Part shown: one piece after another, positions 17,430 through 26,679 of the stretch
Position numbering within the stretch: position 1 is the stretch's first letter
Layout: each line of letters begins with the position of its first letter
Position numbers and translations under genes: made by a program
Notes under the pieces: generated by a model
What the model was told of the DNA's origin: nothing
Database searches by the model: none
The model's input: the letters and a program-made list of their open reading frames with translations, nothing else
Assembly: GCF_050613185.1 (NCBI RefSeq)
Contig: NZ_CP192511.1
Coordinates: 1,736,001 to 1,800,000 of the forward strand
Direction of reading: 5' to 3'
Length of the DNA: 64,000 nucleotides
Source of the DNA: Chelonobacter sp050613185
Lineage (GTDB): Bacteria > Pseudomonadota > Gammaproteobacteria > Enterobacterales > Pasteurellaceae

Positions 17430-18947
17430 ATGATGGAACAAATTGTCACTGCGTTGGCTCGTTTAACCGTAAATGAAGCGTGCGCGATTGAATATTCGCC
17501 GACTAGCCTGCCGCTAAAAGCAAGCCGGAGTGGAGTTTGTGAAAACTTGGATTCCGACTTGCTTTTGTCGTCTCTCGCAACGGCAACGGGCGCAACGCAA
17601 ACCGCACTTGAGTTAAGCTGGCGGCAGGTTTTTTGTGCGGTGGATCAGTTGGCGGATCAACTGGCGGCGCAAGGGATACGGCCCGGTGACGGGATCGGGC
17701 TGATTGGTAAAAACAGCTTGCCGCAATTGTTATTGTATCTGGCAGGGTTGTCGCTTGGCGCGCGGGTGATGGCGGTGAATCCGCAATTTCCGGCGGAAAA
17801 AATCGAACGGCTTTTCCAACAAAATCATATTGGTTATTACTTTTCCCCGTGCACTGCCGCTTTTTCTTGCCGGCGTATCGTACTGAATGCGCTGGGATTT
17901 GAAGCGGATTATCGGCGTCAAACCGCACTTTTATGGCAGCGGGGTTACAGCATGACCCTGACTTCCGGCTCCGGCGGAGAGCCGAAAGCAGTGGTACACG
18001 ATATTCGGGCGCATTGGCAAAATGCGTTGGGCGTGAATGAATTTTTAGCATTTACACATGACAACGCATGGCTGCTGTCGCTGCCGTTATATCATGTTTC
18101 GGGGCAGGGCATTGTGTGGCGTTGGCTGGGTGCGGCAGCGTGTTTACACTTTGGCGCCGCGGATTTTTACCAAGCTATCGGCAAAGTCAGCCATGTCTCG
18201 TTAGTGCCGACCCAATTGCAACGCTATTTGGATTATTTATCCGACCGCAATCTGCCGCCGCAAACGGTTCGAACCGAAGCGATTTTATTGGGCGGAGCGC
18301 ATATTGATCCTGAACTGTGCCGTCGGGCATACGCCGCCGGGCTAAAAACCTTCAGCGGCTACGGCATGACAGAAATGGCGTCGACCGTTTTTGTGCGCAG
18401 AAATGATCCGCAACAGGCTGAAGTGCGGTTATTGCGGGGGCGCGAGCTGTGTATTCGTGACGGCGAAATTTGGTTGCGCGGCGCCGGGCTGGCGGCGGGG
18501 TATTGGCAACAGGGAAAAATTATGCCGTTGTTGAACGCTGAAGGCTGGTATCAGACTAAGGATAGAGGACATTGGCAAAACGGCGAATTACAGGTGCTGG
18601 GGCGGATTGACAATTTGTTTATTTCCGGCGGTGAAAATATTCAGCCGGAAGAGATTGAAAGTGTGTTGCAACAGTTTCCGTTGATTGAACAAGTGGTGGT
18701 GCTGCCGCTTGCCGATATGGAATTCGGCGCGCGTCCGGTTGCGATGCTCCGTTTTAACCAACCGTTTTCAACCGTATTAGTGGCGCAAGTGCGGTCTTGG
18801 TTACAAACGAGAATCGAACGGTTTAAGCAGCCGATAGCCTATTATCCGTTGCCGCGGAACGATGATCCGAATCAAATCAAAATTTCACGTAAGCGGTTAT
18901 TACAGGATTTACAACAACAGTTGCAATCTACGCAACCGTCAGAATGA
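17430..18947 (+). CDS. menE: o-succinylbenzoate-CoA ligase MenE
   Basis: MenE activates o-succinylbenzoate with ATP and CoA in menaquinone biosynthesis. It belongs to the ANL adenylating family. The AMP-binding P-loop is LTSGSGGEPKAVVHD near residue 175, the A5-type motif is SGYGMTEMAST, and the C-terminal hinge region holds GRIDNLFISGGENIQPEEIE. At 505 residues it is about 50 longer than E. coli MenE, with a longer N-terminal region. The start is one of two tandem ATG codons (17430, 17433) immediately after the seqA stop; no separate ribosome site is obvious. Other men genes are not in the window. A related acyl-CoA ligase is a less likely alternative. Confidence 0.88.
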   Translation: MMEQIVTALARLTVNEACAIEYSPTSLPLKASRSGVCENLDSDLLLSSLATATGATQTALELSWRQVFCAVDQLADQLAAQGIRPGDGIGLIGKNSLPQLLLYLAGLSLGARVMAVNPQFPAEKIERLFQQNHIGYYFSPCTAAFSCRRIVLNALGFEADYRRQTALLWQRGYSMTLTSGSGGEPKAVVHDIRAHWQNALGVNEFLAFTHDNAWLLSLPLYHVSGQGIVWRWLGAAACLHFGAADFYQAIGKVSHVSLVPTQLQRYLDYLSDRNLPPQTVRTEAILLGGAHIDPELCRRAYAAGLKTFSGYGMTEMASTVFVRRNDPQQAEVRLLRGRELCIRDGEIWLRGAGLAAGYWQQGKIMPLLNAEGWYQTKDRGHWQNGELQVLGRIDNLFISGGENIQPEEIESVLQQFPLIEQVVVLPLADMEFGARPVAMLRFNQPFSTVLVAQVRSWLQTRIERFKQPIAYYPLPRNDDPNQIKISRKRLLQDLQQQLQSTQPSE

Positions 18948-18957
18948 GCAGGATATA

Positions 18958-21900
18958 ATGAAAAAACGTTTTTGGATTTTATTTTCGATTTTTAGTCTAC
19001 TGTTTGCCGGTCAGATAGCGGCTGCCGCCACAGAATCACCGCTACCGACCAAGCCTGAGCTTGAAGCGGCAATCAGTGCGGCGGAAAGTAATGAGAACAA
19101 AACCCCGGACAATGCGTTATTGCTGAATAATCTGCGCGATACCGTCAGCTTGTTGGAACAAATTGAACAGCAAAAAAGCCTGATTGGTACGCTGCAAAAA
19201 ACCATCGACGGGGCGGATCAGGCTATTGCCGCCAGTCAGGATAATCTGAATCGATTGAATCAGAGTGACGGCATTGAAGTGAGTTCAAAAAAATGGAACG
19301 AGATGTCTCTGGCCGAGTTGAATCAAATACAGAGTGAAAACGAGCAGCAATTACAACAAATCCAAAGCGATTTAAGCAATTTAAACGGCTTGTTGGTGGC
19401 GCAGCGTTCGGTGCCGGAGCGGGTGCAAACCGCACTTGCCGATAATTTGGCACGCAGTCAACAGCTGAATAAATTGCTGTTCAGCGCCCAAGTCAGCCCC
19501 TCTTTGGCGAATAAATATCACGCCGAGTTACGTTTGATTGAATTGAAAAATCAATATAATCAATTGAGTTTAAATGGTAATTCTAAACTGACTTCGCTCT
19601 ATGAATCGGAAGTGGCGGAAAAAACGCTGGAGCAAAAACAGCAACAAGAGCTCCAAGCGGCGCTGGCGGAAAAAATCAGTGCATTGCGGCTACAACAATC
19701 ACAGCGGCAAGTAGCCGAATTGGAACAAAGCAGCAGTGGCGGTAATGACGATGGTAATCAATGGTTGCGCCAAGAAGCGGCGATCAATACGCAAGTCAGC
19801 CAATTTTTATTAACGCAGACTAATAATCATAACCAGTTGGTACAAGACGGGCTGCGTATTCGCAATACCTTGGATAATTTGCTGCAAACTCAGCGCAATA
19901 TTGATGAACAAATCAGCGCGTTGCAAGGTACGTTGGTGCTGTCACGCATTATTAACAAGCAGCGGCAGGCACTGCCGAAAGATAGTCTGATCAGCGGCTT
20001 GGCAAAGCGGATCACCGATTTGCGGGTGCAGATTTTTGATATGAACGAACGGCGTGATGCACTATACAATACTGCCGATTATATCGCCAATTTGGAATGG
20101 GATCATAAGACCCGCTTCACCGACGCAGAAAAAGCGCAACTGACCACGATTTTGCAAGATCGACGTAAATTGCTGACCGATGTGATTACCGAGCTGAATG
20201 CGCAACTCAACCAATCGATCAATATTGATTTGAATCAACAGCAGGTGATTAGTATCAGTAACGAGCTGCAAAATAAATTGGAACAGCAGAGTTTTTGGGT
20301 GAAAAGTAATAATCCGATTGATTTTGATTGGTTTGCCCGTTTTTCAGGGGGAGTCAAAATGCAATTGGCGCAAATTGTCAAATTGCTGGATTTCAGCAAT
20401 TGGCGCGATTACCTCTTGCCTATCGGTTCGTTGGTCGGTTTTTTATTGTTATTGGCGGCGGGGATTAACTGGCGCAAAACTTGGTTCAAACGTGAAATCA
20501 GCTGGCATAACAGTAAAGTCAACACCTTGAGCGGCGATAATCAATGGCGTACGTTGATTGTGTTGTTTTACACCTTGATCTTAGCGCTACCGAGCACCTT
20601 GTTATTTTTGTCAACGCTGATTTTAATCATCTATTTCTGTTTCCATCATCCACTGGGATTGTTACCGTGGGCGTTAAAAATGGCGGCGTTTTGGTTCTTT
20701 ATTGCCTTTACCTTGTCGTTATTGCGTCCAAACGGAATTGCACACCGTCATTTTAATTTTTCCGCGACGACTAATGCGTTGTTCCGCAATACGCTGCGCC
20801 GTTCGATCCCGATTCTGGCGGTATTGTTGAACGCTTCGATTTTCACCTCTCTGGATACCGGCATTGCAAATGATATGCTAGGGGAAACATTGGTGATCAC
20901 TGCGCTGTTACTGTTTTTATTCCAAATCAGACCCGGCTTCAGCAGTGCTATCGACAGTGTTAATCGTGAGGCGTCTGAGGATAACGGGCAAGAGCGGACG
21001 ACATACCCGAAACTGTTTAAATTTCTGAGAATCTTGCTGGTGCTGCTGCCGATTATCTTGATTGTCTTAATCGGTTTGGGTTATTACTACACGGCATTGA
21101 TCTTGATTCGGCATATCATTTCCACCTATGTAGTGCTGATTCTTTGGGTGAATTTGCGCGAAATGACGCACCGTGCGATTCGGGTTTCCGCCCGCCAACT
21201 TGCTTACCGCCGCCTGAAAGAAAAACGGCAACAGCAGCAAAACAAAGAAGAGAATGCGGAAAACACCGTGCATGGCGAAGATCTGGTGATTGATGCGCAA
21301 GATGAAAAAATTGCCTTGGCGACGGTCAACCAGCAAGTGACTAAAATTACGGATATTGCCCTGTGGTTGTTACTAATCGGATTGTTTTATTGGGTATGGG
21401 CGGATTTGCTCGGGGTGGCGGTTTATCTGGATAACATCAGTTTGTGGCAGCAGACTTCGACTGACGCCAATGGTACAACGGTGCTGGAGTCGGTTACTTT
21501 ACTTAATTTCTTGACCTCGATAGTGATTTTATGGGGAACCTATTTGGTCGTCCGCAATTTGAACGGGGTGTTGGAGATCCTGATTTTTTCCCGGGTGCAA
21601 TTGTCGCAAGGCTCGCCTTATGCGATTACCACCATTCTCAGTTATTTATTCGTCGCCCTCGGTGCCGGAACCGCATTTTCGACCTTAGGCATGTCGTGGA
21701 GTAAATTACAGTGGCTGTTTGCCGCCTTGTCGGTCGGTTTAGGCTTTGGTTTACAGGAGATTTTCGCCAACTTTGTTTCGGGGATTATCATTTTGTTCGA
21801 ACGCCCGGTACGGATTGGGGATTTGGTGACGATTGGCGAATTCAGCGGTACGGTATCGAAAATCCGCATTCGCGCCACGACGATTGTGGATTTTGACGGT

Positions 21901-22308
21901 AAAGAAGTGATTGTGCCGAATAAAGCGTTTGTAACCGAGCGCTTGACCAACTGGTCATTGAGCAATACCACCACACGAATAGTATTGAAAATCGGCGTTG
22001 CCTACGGTTCCGATGTGGAATTAACCAAAACATTATTATTGCAAGCGGCGGACGAATCGCCTTATGCCTTGAAAGACCCGGCGCCGGTGGTGTACTTCCT
22101 GGCATTTGGCGCCAGCACCCTGGATCATGAATTGCGGGTTTATGTGAATAAAACCAACGAACGTAATCCGACCATCGATTTTCTGAATCGCAGGATTGAT
22201 CAATTATTTACGGAAAACAAGATTGATATCGCCTTTAATCAGCTCGATGTGTATATTAAAAATTTGGATAACGGGCAACAGTTGCCAATTAAAACGGATA
22301 ATCAATAA
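18958..22308 (+). CDS. mscK: Large mechanosensitive channel MscK/KefA type
   Basis: This inner membrane channel opens under osmotic downshock. I chose ATG at 18958, just after the menE stop, because it begins a clear signal peptide (KKRFWILFSIFSLLFAG, cleavage near AAA); an upstream in-frame ATG would overlap menE by 86 bases. Length 1116 residues, as in MscK (1120). A long periplasmic coiled-coil region (about residues 25-480) rich in Gln, Glu and Leu precedes about eleven membrane segments. The C-terminal MscS pore and beta domains are visible in GFGLQEIFANFVSGIIILFE and DGKEVIVPNKAFVTERLTNW. MscM (YjeP) is a sister family and cannot be fully excluded. Confidence 0.9.
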   Translation: MKKRFWILFSIFSLLFAGQIAAAATESPLPTKPELEAAISAAESNENKTPDNALLLNNLRDTVSLLEQIEQQKSLIGTLQKTIDGADQAIAASQDNLNRLNQSDGIEVSSKKWNEMSLAELNQIQSENEQQLQQIQSDLSNLNGLLVAQRSVPERVQTALADNLARSQQLNKLLFSAQVSPSLANKYHAELRLIELKNQYNQLSLNGNSKLTSLYESEVAEKTLEQKQQQELQAALAEKISALRLQQSQRQVAELEQSSSGGNDDGNQWLRQEAAINTQVSQFLLTQTNNHNQLVQDGLRIRNTLDNLLQTQRNIDEQISALQGTLVLSRIINKQRQALPKDSLISGLAKRITDLRVQIFDMNERRDALYNTADYIANLEWDHKTRFTDAEKAQLTTILQDRRKLLTDVITELNAQLNQSINIDLNQQQVISISNELQNKLEQQSFWVKSNNPIDFDWFARFSGGVKMQLAQIVKLLDFSNWRDYLLPIGSLVGFLLLLAAGINWRKTWFKREISWHNSKVNTLSGDNQWRTLIVLFYTLILALPSTLLFLSTLILIIYFCFHHPLGLLPWALKMAAFWFFIAFTLSLLRPNGIAHRHFNFSATTNALFRNTLRRSIPILAVLLNASIFTSLDTGIANDMLGETLVITALLLFLFQIRPGFSSAIDSVNREASEDNGQERTTYPKLFKFLRILLVLLPIILIVLIGLGYYYTALILIRHIISTYVVLILWVNLREMTHRAIRVSARQLAYRRLKEKRQQQQNKEENAENTVHGEDLVIDAQDEKIALATVNQQVTKITDIALWLLLIGLFYWVWADLLGVAVYLDNISLWQQTSTDANGTTVLESVTLLNFLTSIVILWGTYLVVRNLNGVLEILIFSRVQLSQGSPYAITTILSYLFVALGAGTAFSTLGMSWSKLQWLFAALSVGLGFGLQEIFANFVSGIIILFERPVRIGDLVTIGEFSGTVSKIRIRATTIVDFDGKEVIVPNKAFVTERLTNWSLSNTTTRIVLKIGVAYGSDVELTKTLLLQAADESPYALKDPAPVVYFLAFGASTLDHELRVYVNKTNERNPTIDFLNRRIDQLFTENKIDIAFNQLDVYIKNLDNGQQLPIKTDNQ

Positions 22309-22317
22309 GGAAACAGT

Positions 22318-23409
22318 ATGGCGGGAAACAGCATTGGACAACTGTTCAAAGTCACCACTTTCGGTGAATCCCACGGCATTGCGCTGGGGTGTATTATCGA
22401 CGGCGTGCCGCCGGGCATGGATTTGACGGAAGCGGATATTCAGCCGGATTTGGATCGGCGCAAACCGGGAACTTCACGCTACACCACGCCACGGCGCGAA
22501 GATGACGAAGTGCAGATTTTGTCTGGCGTATTCGAGGGCAAAACCACCGGCACAAGCATTGGCATGATCATCAAAAACGGCGATCAGCGCTCTCAGGATT
22601 ATGGTGAGATCAAAGATCGTTTCCGTCCGGGGCACGCCGATTATACTTACCAGCAGAAATATGGCGTGCGCGATTATCGCGGCGGCGGGCGTTCCTCTGC
22701 GCGTGAAACTGCCATGCGCGTGGCTGCCGGTGCGGTGGCAAAAAAATATTTGCGTGAACGGTTCGGCGTGGAAGTGCGCGGTTTTCTCAGCCAAATCGGC
22801 GCGGTCAAAATTGCCGAACAGCCGTTGGAGCAAATTGACTGGGCGCAGGTCAACAGCAATCCGTTTTTCTGCCCGGATCCAAGTGCGGTCGAGCGGTTTG
22901 ACGAATTGATCCGCGAGCTGAAAAAAGAGGGGAACTCGATTGGGGCGAAATTGACGGTAGTTGCCGAAAACGTGCCGGTCGGTTTGGGCGAGCCGGTATT
23001 TGACCGTTTGGATGCGGATTTAGCCCATGCTTTAATGGGGATTAATGCGGTTAAAGGCGTGGAAATTGGCGACGGCTTTGCGGTGGTGGAACAGAAAGGC
23101 ACCGATCACCGTGATGAAATGACCCCCGAGGGGTTTTGTTCCAACCATGCCGGCGGCATTCTCGGCGGGATCAGTAACGGGCAGCCGATAGTGGCGCAAA
23201 TTGCGCTGAAACCGACTTCCAGTATCACCATTCCGGGCAGGAGCGTCAATTTGGATAACCAAGCAGTGGAAGTGGTGACGCGCGGACGGCACGATCCGTG
23301 CGTTGGTATTCGTGCGGTGCCGATTGCCGAAGCGATGGTGGCGATTGTGTTACTCGATCATTTATTGCGCCAACGTGCGCAAAACGGAGTCAAAGATGTG
23401 GTGTCATAA
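22318..23409 (+). CDS. aroC: Chorismate synthase AroC
   Basis: AroC makes chorismate from EPSP, the last shikimate step, using reduced FMN. Length 363 residues (E. coli 361). Family signatures are present: GESHGIALGCIIDG at the N-terminus, the second signature in YRGGGRSSARETAMRVAAGA, and the third in GRHDPCVGIRAVPIAEAM. AAGGAAA precedes the ATG, 9 bases after the mscK stop. It overlaps mepA by 14 bases, the aroC-mepA arrangement also known in E. coli and H. influenzae. Confidence 0.97.
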   Translation: MAGNSIGQLFKVTTFGESHGIALGCIIDGVPPGMDLTEADIQPDLDRRKPGTSRYTTPRREDDEVQILSGVFEGKTTGTSIGMIIKNGDQRSQDYGEIKDRFRPGHADYTYQQKYGVRDYRGGGRSSARETAMRVAAGAVAKKYLRERFGVEVRGFLSQIGAVKIAEQPLEQIDWAQVNSNPFFCPDPSAVERFDELIRELKKEGNSIGAKLTVVAENVPVGLGEPVFDRLDADLAHALMGINAVKGVEIGDGFAVVEQKGTDHRDEMTPEGFCSNHAGGILGGISNGQPIVAQIALKPTSSITIPGRSVNLDNQAVEVVTRGRHDPCVGIRAVPIAEAMVAIVLLDHLLRQRAQNGVKDVVS

Positions 23410-24220
23410 GATTATCAGCGGACTTTTATTGTCGTTCGTCAGCCTGACCGCACTTGCCTCGCCGTGGGAACAAATTAAAGCGCCGGTGCAGGGCGAAGCC
23501 AATCCGGTCGGCGGCTACAGCAACGGCTGTATTATCGGTGCGCAACCGCTGGCATTACGCGGTGAGGGTTACCAAGTGATTCGCGCCGGTAAAAACCGCT
23601 ATTACGGTCATCCCGAATTAGTGGATTACTTGACCCGTTTAGGGAAAAAAGCCAAACAAGCCGGTTTGCAAAATGTATTGGTCGGCGATATGGGCATGCC
23701 GGCGGGCGGGCGTTTTGCCAGCGGACACGCCAGCCACCAAACCGGTTTGGACGCGGATATTTGGCTGCGTTTCGGGCCTCTCAGCGACAAACAGGCGTTG
23801 AATCCGACGGCAACCTTAATGGTGAATCGCAAAGCCCAGCGAGTCGATGAAAAAGTCTGGACCGCGGATCAAACCACGTTGATTCGCTTGGCGGCACAAG
23901 ATCCGAAAGTCGATCGGATTTTCCTCAATCCGGCAATTAAGTTGAAATTATGCCAGACGGTGCAGGGGGACCGCACTTGGCTGCGCAAAATCCGTCCGTG
24001 GTTCGGACACGACGCCCATTTGCACGTACGCTTAACCTGTCCGCAAGGCGCGAGTTATTGCGAGGCACAAGCGCCGGTGCCGAGCGGCGAAGGCTGCGGC
24101 GCCGAATTGATGTCGTGGTTTGAGCCGCCGAAACCGGGTTCACAAGCCAACAAACCGAAAACGCCACCGCCAATGCCGCAGCTGTGCCAAATGGTGTTAT
24201 CACAACACGGTCAAAGTTAA
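23396..24220 (+). CDS. mepA: Penicillin-insensitive murein endopeptidase MepA
   Basis: MepA is a periplasmic LAS-type zinc peptidase that cleaves D-alanyl-meso-diaminopimelyl cross-links. I placed the start at 23396, inside the last codons of aroC, because it is preceded by GGAG and opens a signal peptide (MWCHKIISGLLLSFVSLTALA). The protein has 274 residues, as in E. coli. Zinc ligands and catalytic residues are seen in GRFASGHASHQTGLDADIW and in GHDAHLHVRL. Several cysteines (SNGC, LCQ, CPQG, YCE, GCG, LCQM) suggest disulfides typical of this family. The tail is Pro/Lys-rich. The following yfcA gene starts 15 bases later. Confidence 0.95.
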   Translation: MWCHKIISGLLLSFVSLTALASPWEQIKAPVQGEANPVGGYSNGCIIGAQPLALRGEGYQVIRAGKNRYYGHPELVDYLTRLGKKAKQAGLQNVLVGDMGMPAGGRFASGHASHQTGLDADIWLRFGPLSDKQALNPTATLMVNRKAQRVDEKVWTADQTTLIRLAAQDPKVDRIFLNPAIKLKLCQTVQGDRTWLRKIRPWFGHDAHLHVRLTCPQGASYCEAQAPVPSGEGCGAELMSWFEPPKPGSQANKPKTPPPMPQLCQMVLSQHGQS

Positions 24221-24235
24221 TCGGCAGGATAAAAA

Positions 24236-25000
24236 ATGGAATTAGGCTTGGAAATGTACGCTTTGCTGTTTGGCGTGGCGTTATTGGCGGGTTTTATTGA
24301 TGCGATTGCCGGTGGCGGAGGGCTGATTACCATTCCGGCACTGTTGGCAACCGGCATGCCGCCGGCGTTGGCATTGGGCACCAATAAACTGCAAGCTTGC
24401 GGCGGTTCCTTTTCCGCCAGTTGGTATTTTATCCGACGTAAGGCGGTCAATCTGCGTGAAATCGCAGTATTGATTGGCATGACCTTTCTCGGCGCGGTGT
24501 TAGGCACGGTTTTAGTCCAGCAGATGAATGCGGATTTTTTGAAAAAAATTCTGCCGTTTCTGATTTTTGCAATTGGAATCTATTTCTTGTTAACGCCGAA
24601 ATTGGGCGAAAGCGATAAACAAAAACGGGTGTCTTATCTGGTTTTTGCCGTAACTGCCGGTTTCGCTATCGGCTTTTATGACGGCTTTTTCGGACCGGGC
24701 ACGGGCTCGTTTCTCAGCTTGGCGTTTGTGATGTTGCTCGGTTTTAATTTGGCAAAAGCCACTGCCCACGCGAAAGTGCTGAATTTCACCTCGAATATCG
24801 CCTCGCTGCTGTTCTTTTTAATCGGCGGACAAGTGGCCTGGACGTTGGGCTTGGTGATGTTGGCAGGGCAATTTATCGGTGCCAGAATGGGCGCGCGAAT
24901 GGTGTTAACCAAGGGGCAGAAATTGATTCGCCCGATGGTCGTGGTGGTGGCATTTGTAATGGCGAGCAAATTGGCATTTGATTATGGTTGGTTCGGCTGA
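24236..25000 (+). CDS. yfcA: TSUP-family transporter YfcA (TauE/SafE)
   Basis: This 254-residue polytopic membrane protein has about eight hydrophobic segments. It belongs to the TauE/SafE (TSUP) family of exporters for sulfite and organosulfur anions; the substrate of YfcA has not been established. Family features are the two internal repeats, each with Gly-rich helix cores: AGFIDAIAGGGGLITIPALL at the N-terminus and IGFYDGFFGPGTGSFLSLAF in the second half. It follows mepA by 15 bases, the same order as E. coli aroC-mepA-yfcA, so it is probably the tail of that operon. Confidence 0.9.
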   Translation: MELGLEMYALLFGVALLAGFIDAIAGGGGLITIPALLATGMPPALALGTNKLQACGGSFSASWYFIRRKAVNLREIAVLIGMTFLGAVLGTVLVQQMNADFLKKILPFLIFAIGIYFLLTPKLGESDKQKRVSYLVFAVTAGFAIGFYDGFFGPGTGSFLSLAFVMLLGFNLAKATAHAKVLNFTSNIASLLFFLIGGQVAWTLGLVMLAGQFIGARMGARMVLTKGQKLIRPMVVVVAFVMASKLAFDYGWFG

Positions 25001-25032
25001 ACCAACGATTTGTTTTAATTAAGGTTTGATTG

Positions 25033-25986
25033 ATGACAGAACAGAACAGACGCATAACCGCGCGCGTCGGTTATGAACCGCACTTTTCATGGCGTTACCT
25101 GTTGCCGCAATATTGGGGTGTTTGGTTAGGCATTTTCGGCTTGTTGTTGCTTGCCTATCTGCCGTACCGCTGGCGTGATCGTTTGGCGGCGAAACTGGGC
25201 GTGATTATTGCACGCAAGGCAAAAAAGCAGCGCCATCGCGCACGGGTGAATCTGTCCTATTGTTTTCCGGACTGGAGCAATGACAAAAAAGAGCAGGTGA
25301 TTGATCAAATGTTTATCACCGTCACCCAAGTGATGTTGGCGATTGGCGAAGTGGCAATCCGTTCGAAAGCGCATTTACAGCAACGTACCGAATTTTTGGG
25401 GCTTGAACATATCCGTCGAGCGCGCGCCGACGGTAAGAATGTGATTTTGCTGGTGCCGCACACTTGGGCGATTGACGCTTCGGGCATTATTCTGCATACG
25501 CAGGGCATGCCGATGACGGCAATGTATAATCCGCACCGTAATCCGCTGGTGGATTGGCTGTGGAACCGCACGCGCGAACGTTTCGGCGGCAAAATGCACG
25601 CCCGTCAGAACGGGATTAAACCGTTTTTAAATACGGTGCGACGCGGCGAATTGGGTTATTATTTACCCGATGAAGATTATGGCGCAGAGCTGAGTGTATA
25701 TGCCGATTTTTTTGCTACCTATAAAGCAACGCTGCCGGGCTTAAACAAAATGGCGAAAGTGGCGAAAGCGGTGGTGATTCCGATGTTCCCGCGTTATAAC
25801 GCCGGGCTGGGCAAATATCAGTTGGACATTCATCCGCCCATGGCGCTGAGTGATAACGATGAAGAAATGGCACGGTTGATGAATCGGGAAATCGAATCTT
25901 ATGTGACCGAGACGCCTGAGCAGTATGTCTGGATTTTGCGGTTGTTAAAAACCCGCAAAGACGGGCAGGATATTTATCGGCTTTAA
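25033..25986 (+). CDS. lpxM: Lauroyl-Kdo2-lipid IVA myristoyltransferase LpxM
   Basis: This inner membrane acyltransferase adds a late secondary acyl chain to lipid A. The ATG at 25033 follows AAGG, with an N-terminal membrane anchor at about residues 30-50 (YWGVWLGIFGLLLLAYLPY). Length 317 residues. The catalytic H-x4-D motif is HTWAID, and the second acyltransferase block is YYLPDEDYGAE. The position after the TSUP gene is the same as msbB in H. influenzae. LpxL is a close paralogue; the neighbourhood favours LpxM. Confidence 0.88.
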   Translation: MTEQNRRITARVGYEPHFSWRYLLPQYWGVWLGIFGLLLLAYLPYRWRDRLAAKLGVIIARKAKKQRHRARVNLSYCFPDWSNDKKEQVIDQMFITVTQVMLAIGEVAIRSKAHLQQRTEFLGLEHIRRARADGKNVILLVPHTWAIDASGIILHTQGMPMTAMYNPHRNPLVDWLWNRTRERFGGKMHARQNGIKPFLNTVRRGELGYYLPDEDYGAELSVYADFFATYKATLPGLNKMAKVAKAVVIPMFPRYNAGLGKYQLDIHPPMALSDNDEEMARLMNREIESYVTETPEQYVWILRLLKTRKDGQDIYRL

Positions 25987-26018
25987 CAACAACCGTCACA
26001 AAAAAGCGAAGAAAGGAT

Positions 26019-26082
26019 TTGCAGCCGACTTGAGTTTTGTTATTCTTATCTGCTTGCCGTGTTGCGAAAGATTGCGCAACAC
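26019..26082 (+). promoter_or_regulatory. apt promoter and 5' leader hairpin
   Basis: TTGCAG (26019-26024) and TATTCT (26041-26046) stand 16 bases apart. Just downstream, GTGTTGCG and CGCAACAC form a perfect 8 bp stem with an 8-base loop (26059-26082) that would fall at the very 5' end of the apt transcript. It could be an operator or an mRNA-stabilising stem; it is not a good match to the PurR operator. Confidence 0.4.
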
Positions 26083-26115
26083 ATCTCCTGAAAAGTTTAT
26101 TTAGGTTTTTTAGCT

Positions 26116-26658
26116 ATGAACCAGACATTAGAATTAGTGAAAGCGTCGATTAAATCTATTCCGGATTACCCGAAACAAGGGATTATTTTCCGTGATATCA
26201 CCAGCTTGTTGGAAGTGCCGGCGGCATTCCAAGCAACGGTGGATTTGATCGTTGCGCAATATAAAGAAAAAGGCATTACCAAAGTGGTCGGCACCGAGTC
26301 CCGCGGTTTTATTTTCGGTGCGCCGGTGGCATTGGCGCTGGGTTTGCCGTTTGTCTTGGTGCGCAAACCGCGTAAATTGCCGCGCGAAACCATTGCGCAA
26401 AACTACCAATTGGAATATGGCGAAGATACGTTGGAAATTCATATTGACGCGATAAATGCCGATGATAACGTATTGATTATCGACGATTTATTAGCAACCG
26501 GCGGTACAGTGGAAGCAACGGTTAAACTGATTCGTCGTTTGGGCGGTAAAGTGGAGAATGCCGCGTTTATCATCAGCTTGCCGGAACTGGGCGGCGCAGA
26601 GCGTCTGAAAAAATCCGGTATCACTAGCTTCCATTTGGTTAGTTTCGACGAACATTAA
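26116..26658 (+). CDS. apt: Adenine phosphoribosyltransferase
   Basis: Apt salvages adenine to AMP using PRPP. The protein is 180 residues (E. coli 183). The PRPP-binding motif VLIIDDLLATGGTVEAT lies near residue 120, and the flexible-loop region RKLPRETIAQNYQLEYGED precedes it. The N-terminal segment IPDYPKQGIIFRDITSLL is typical of the family. dnaX starts 21 bases after the stop, the apt-dnaX order of enterobacteria, so the two are likely cotranscribed with ybaB. Confidence 0.97.
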   Translation: MNQTLELVKASIKSIPDYPKQGIIFRDITSLLEVPAAFQATVDLIVAQYKEKGITKVVGTESRGFIFGAPVALALGLPFVLVRKPRKLPRETIAQNYQLEYGEDTLEIHIDAINADDNVLIIDDLLATGGTVEATVKLIRRLGGKVENAAFIISLPELGGAERLKKSGITSFHLVSFDEH

Positions 26659-26679
26659 TTTTTCAACAACGGGTTGCGC

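Noticed and set aside
18862..18957. Longer MscK start overlapping the end of menE
   Set aside because: The ATG at 18958 opens a clean signal peptide; the upstream 32 residues are polar and read out of the menE coding sequence.
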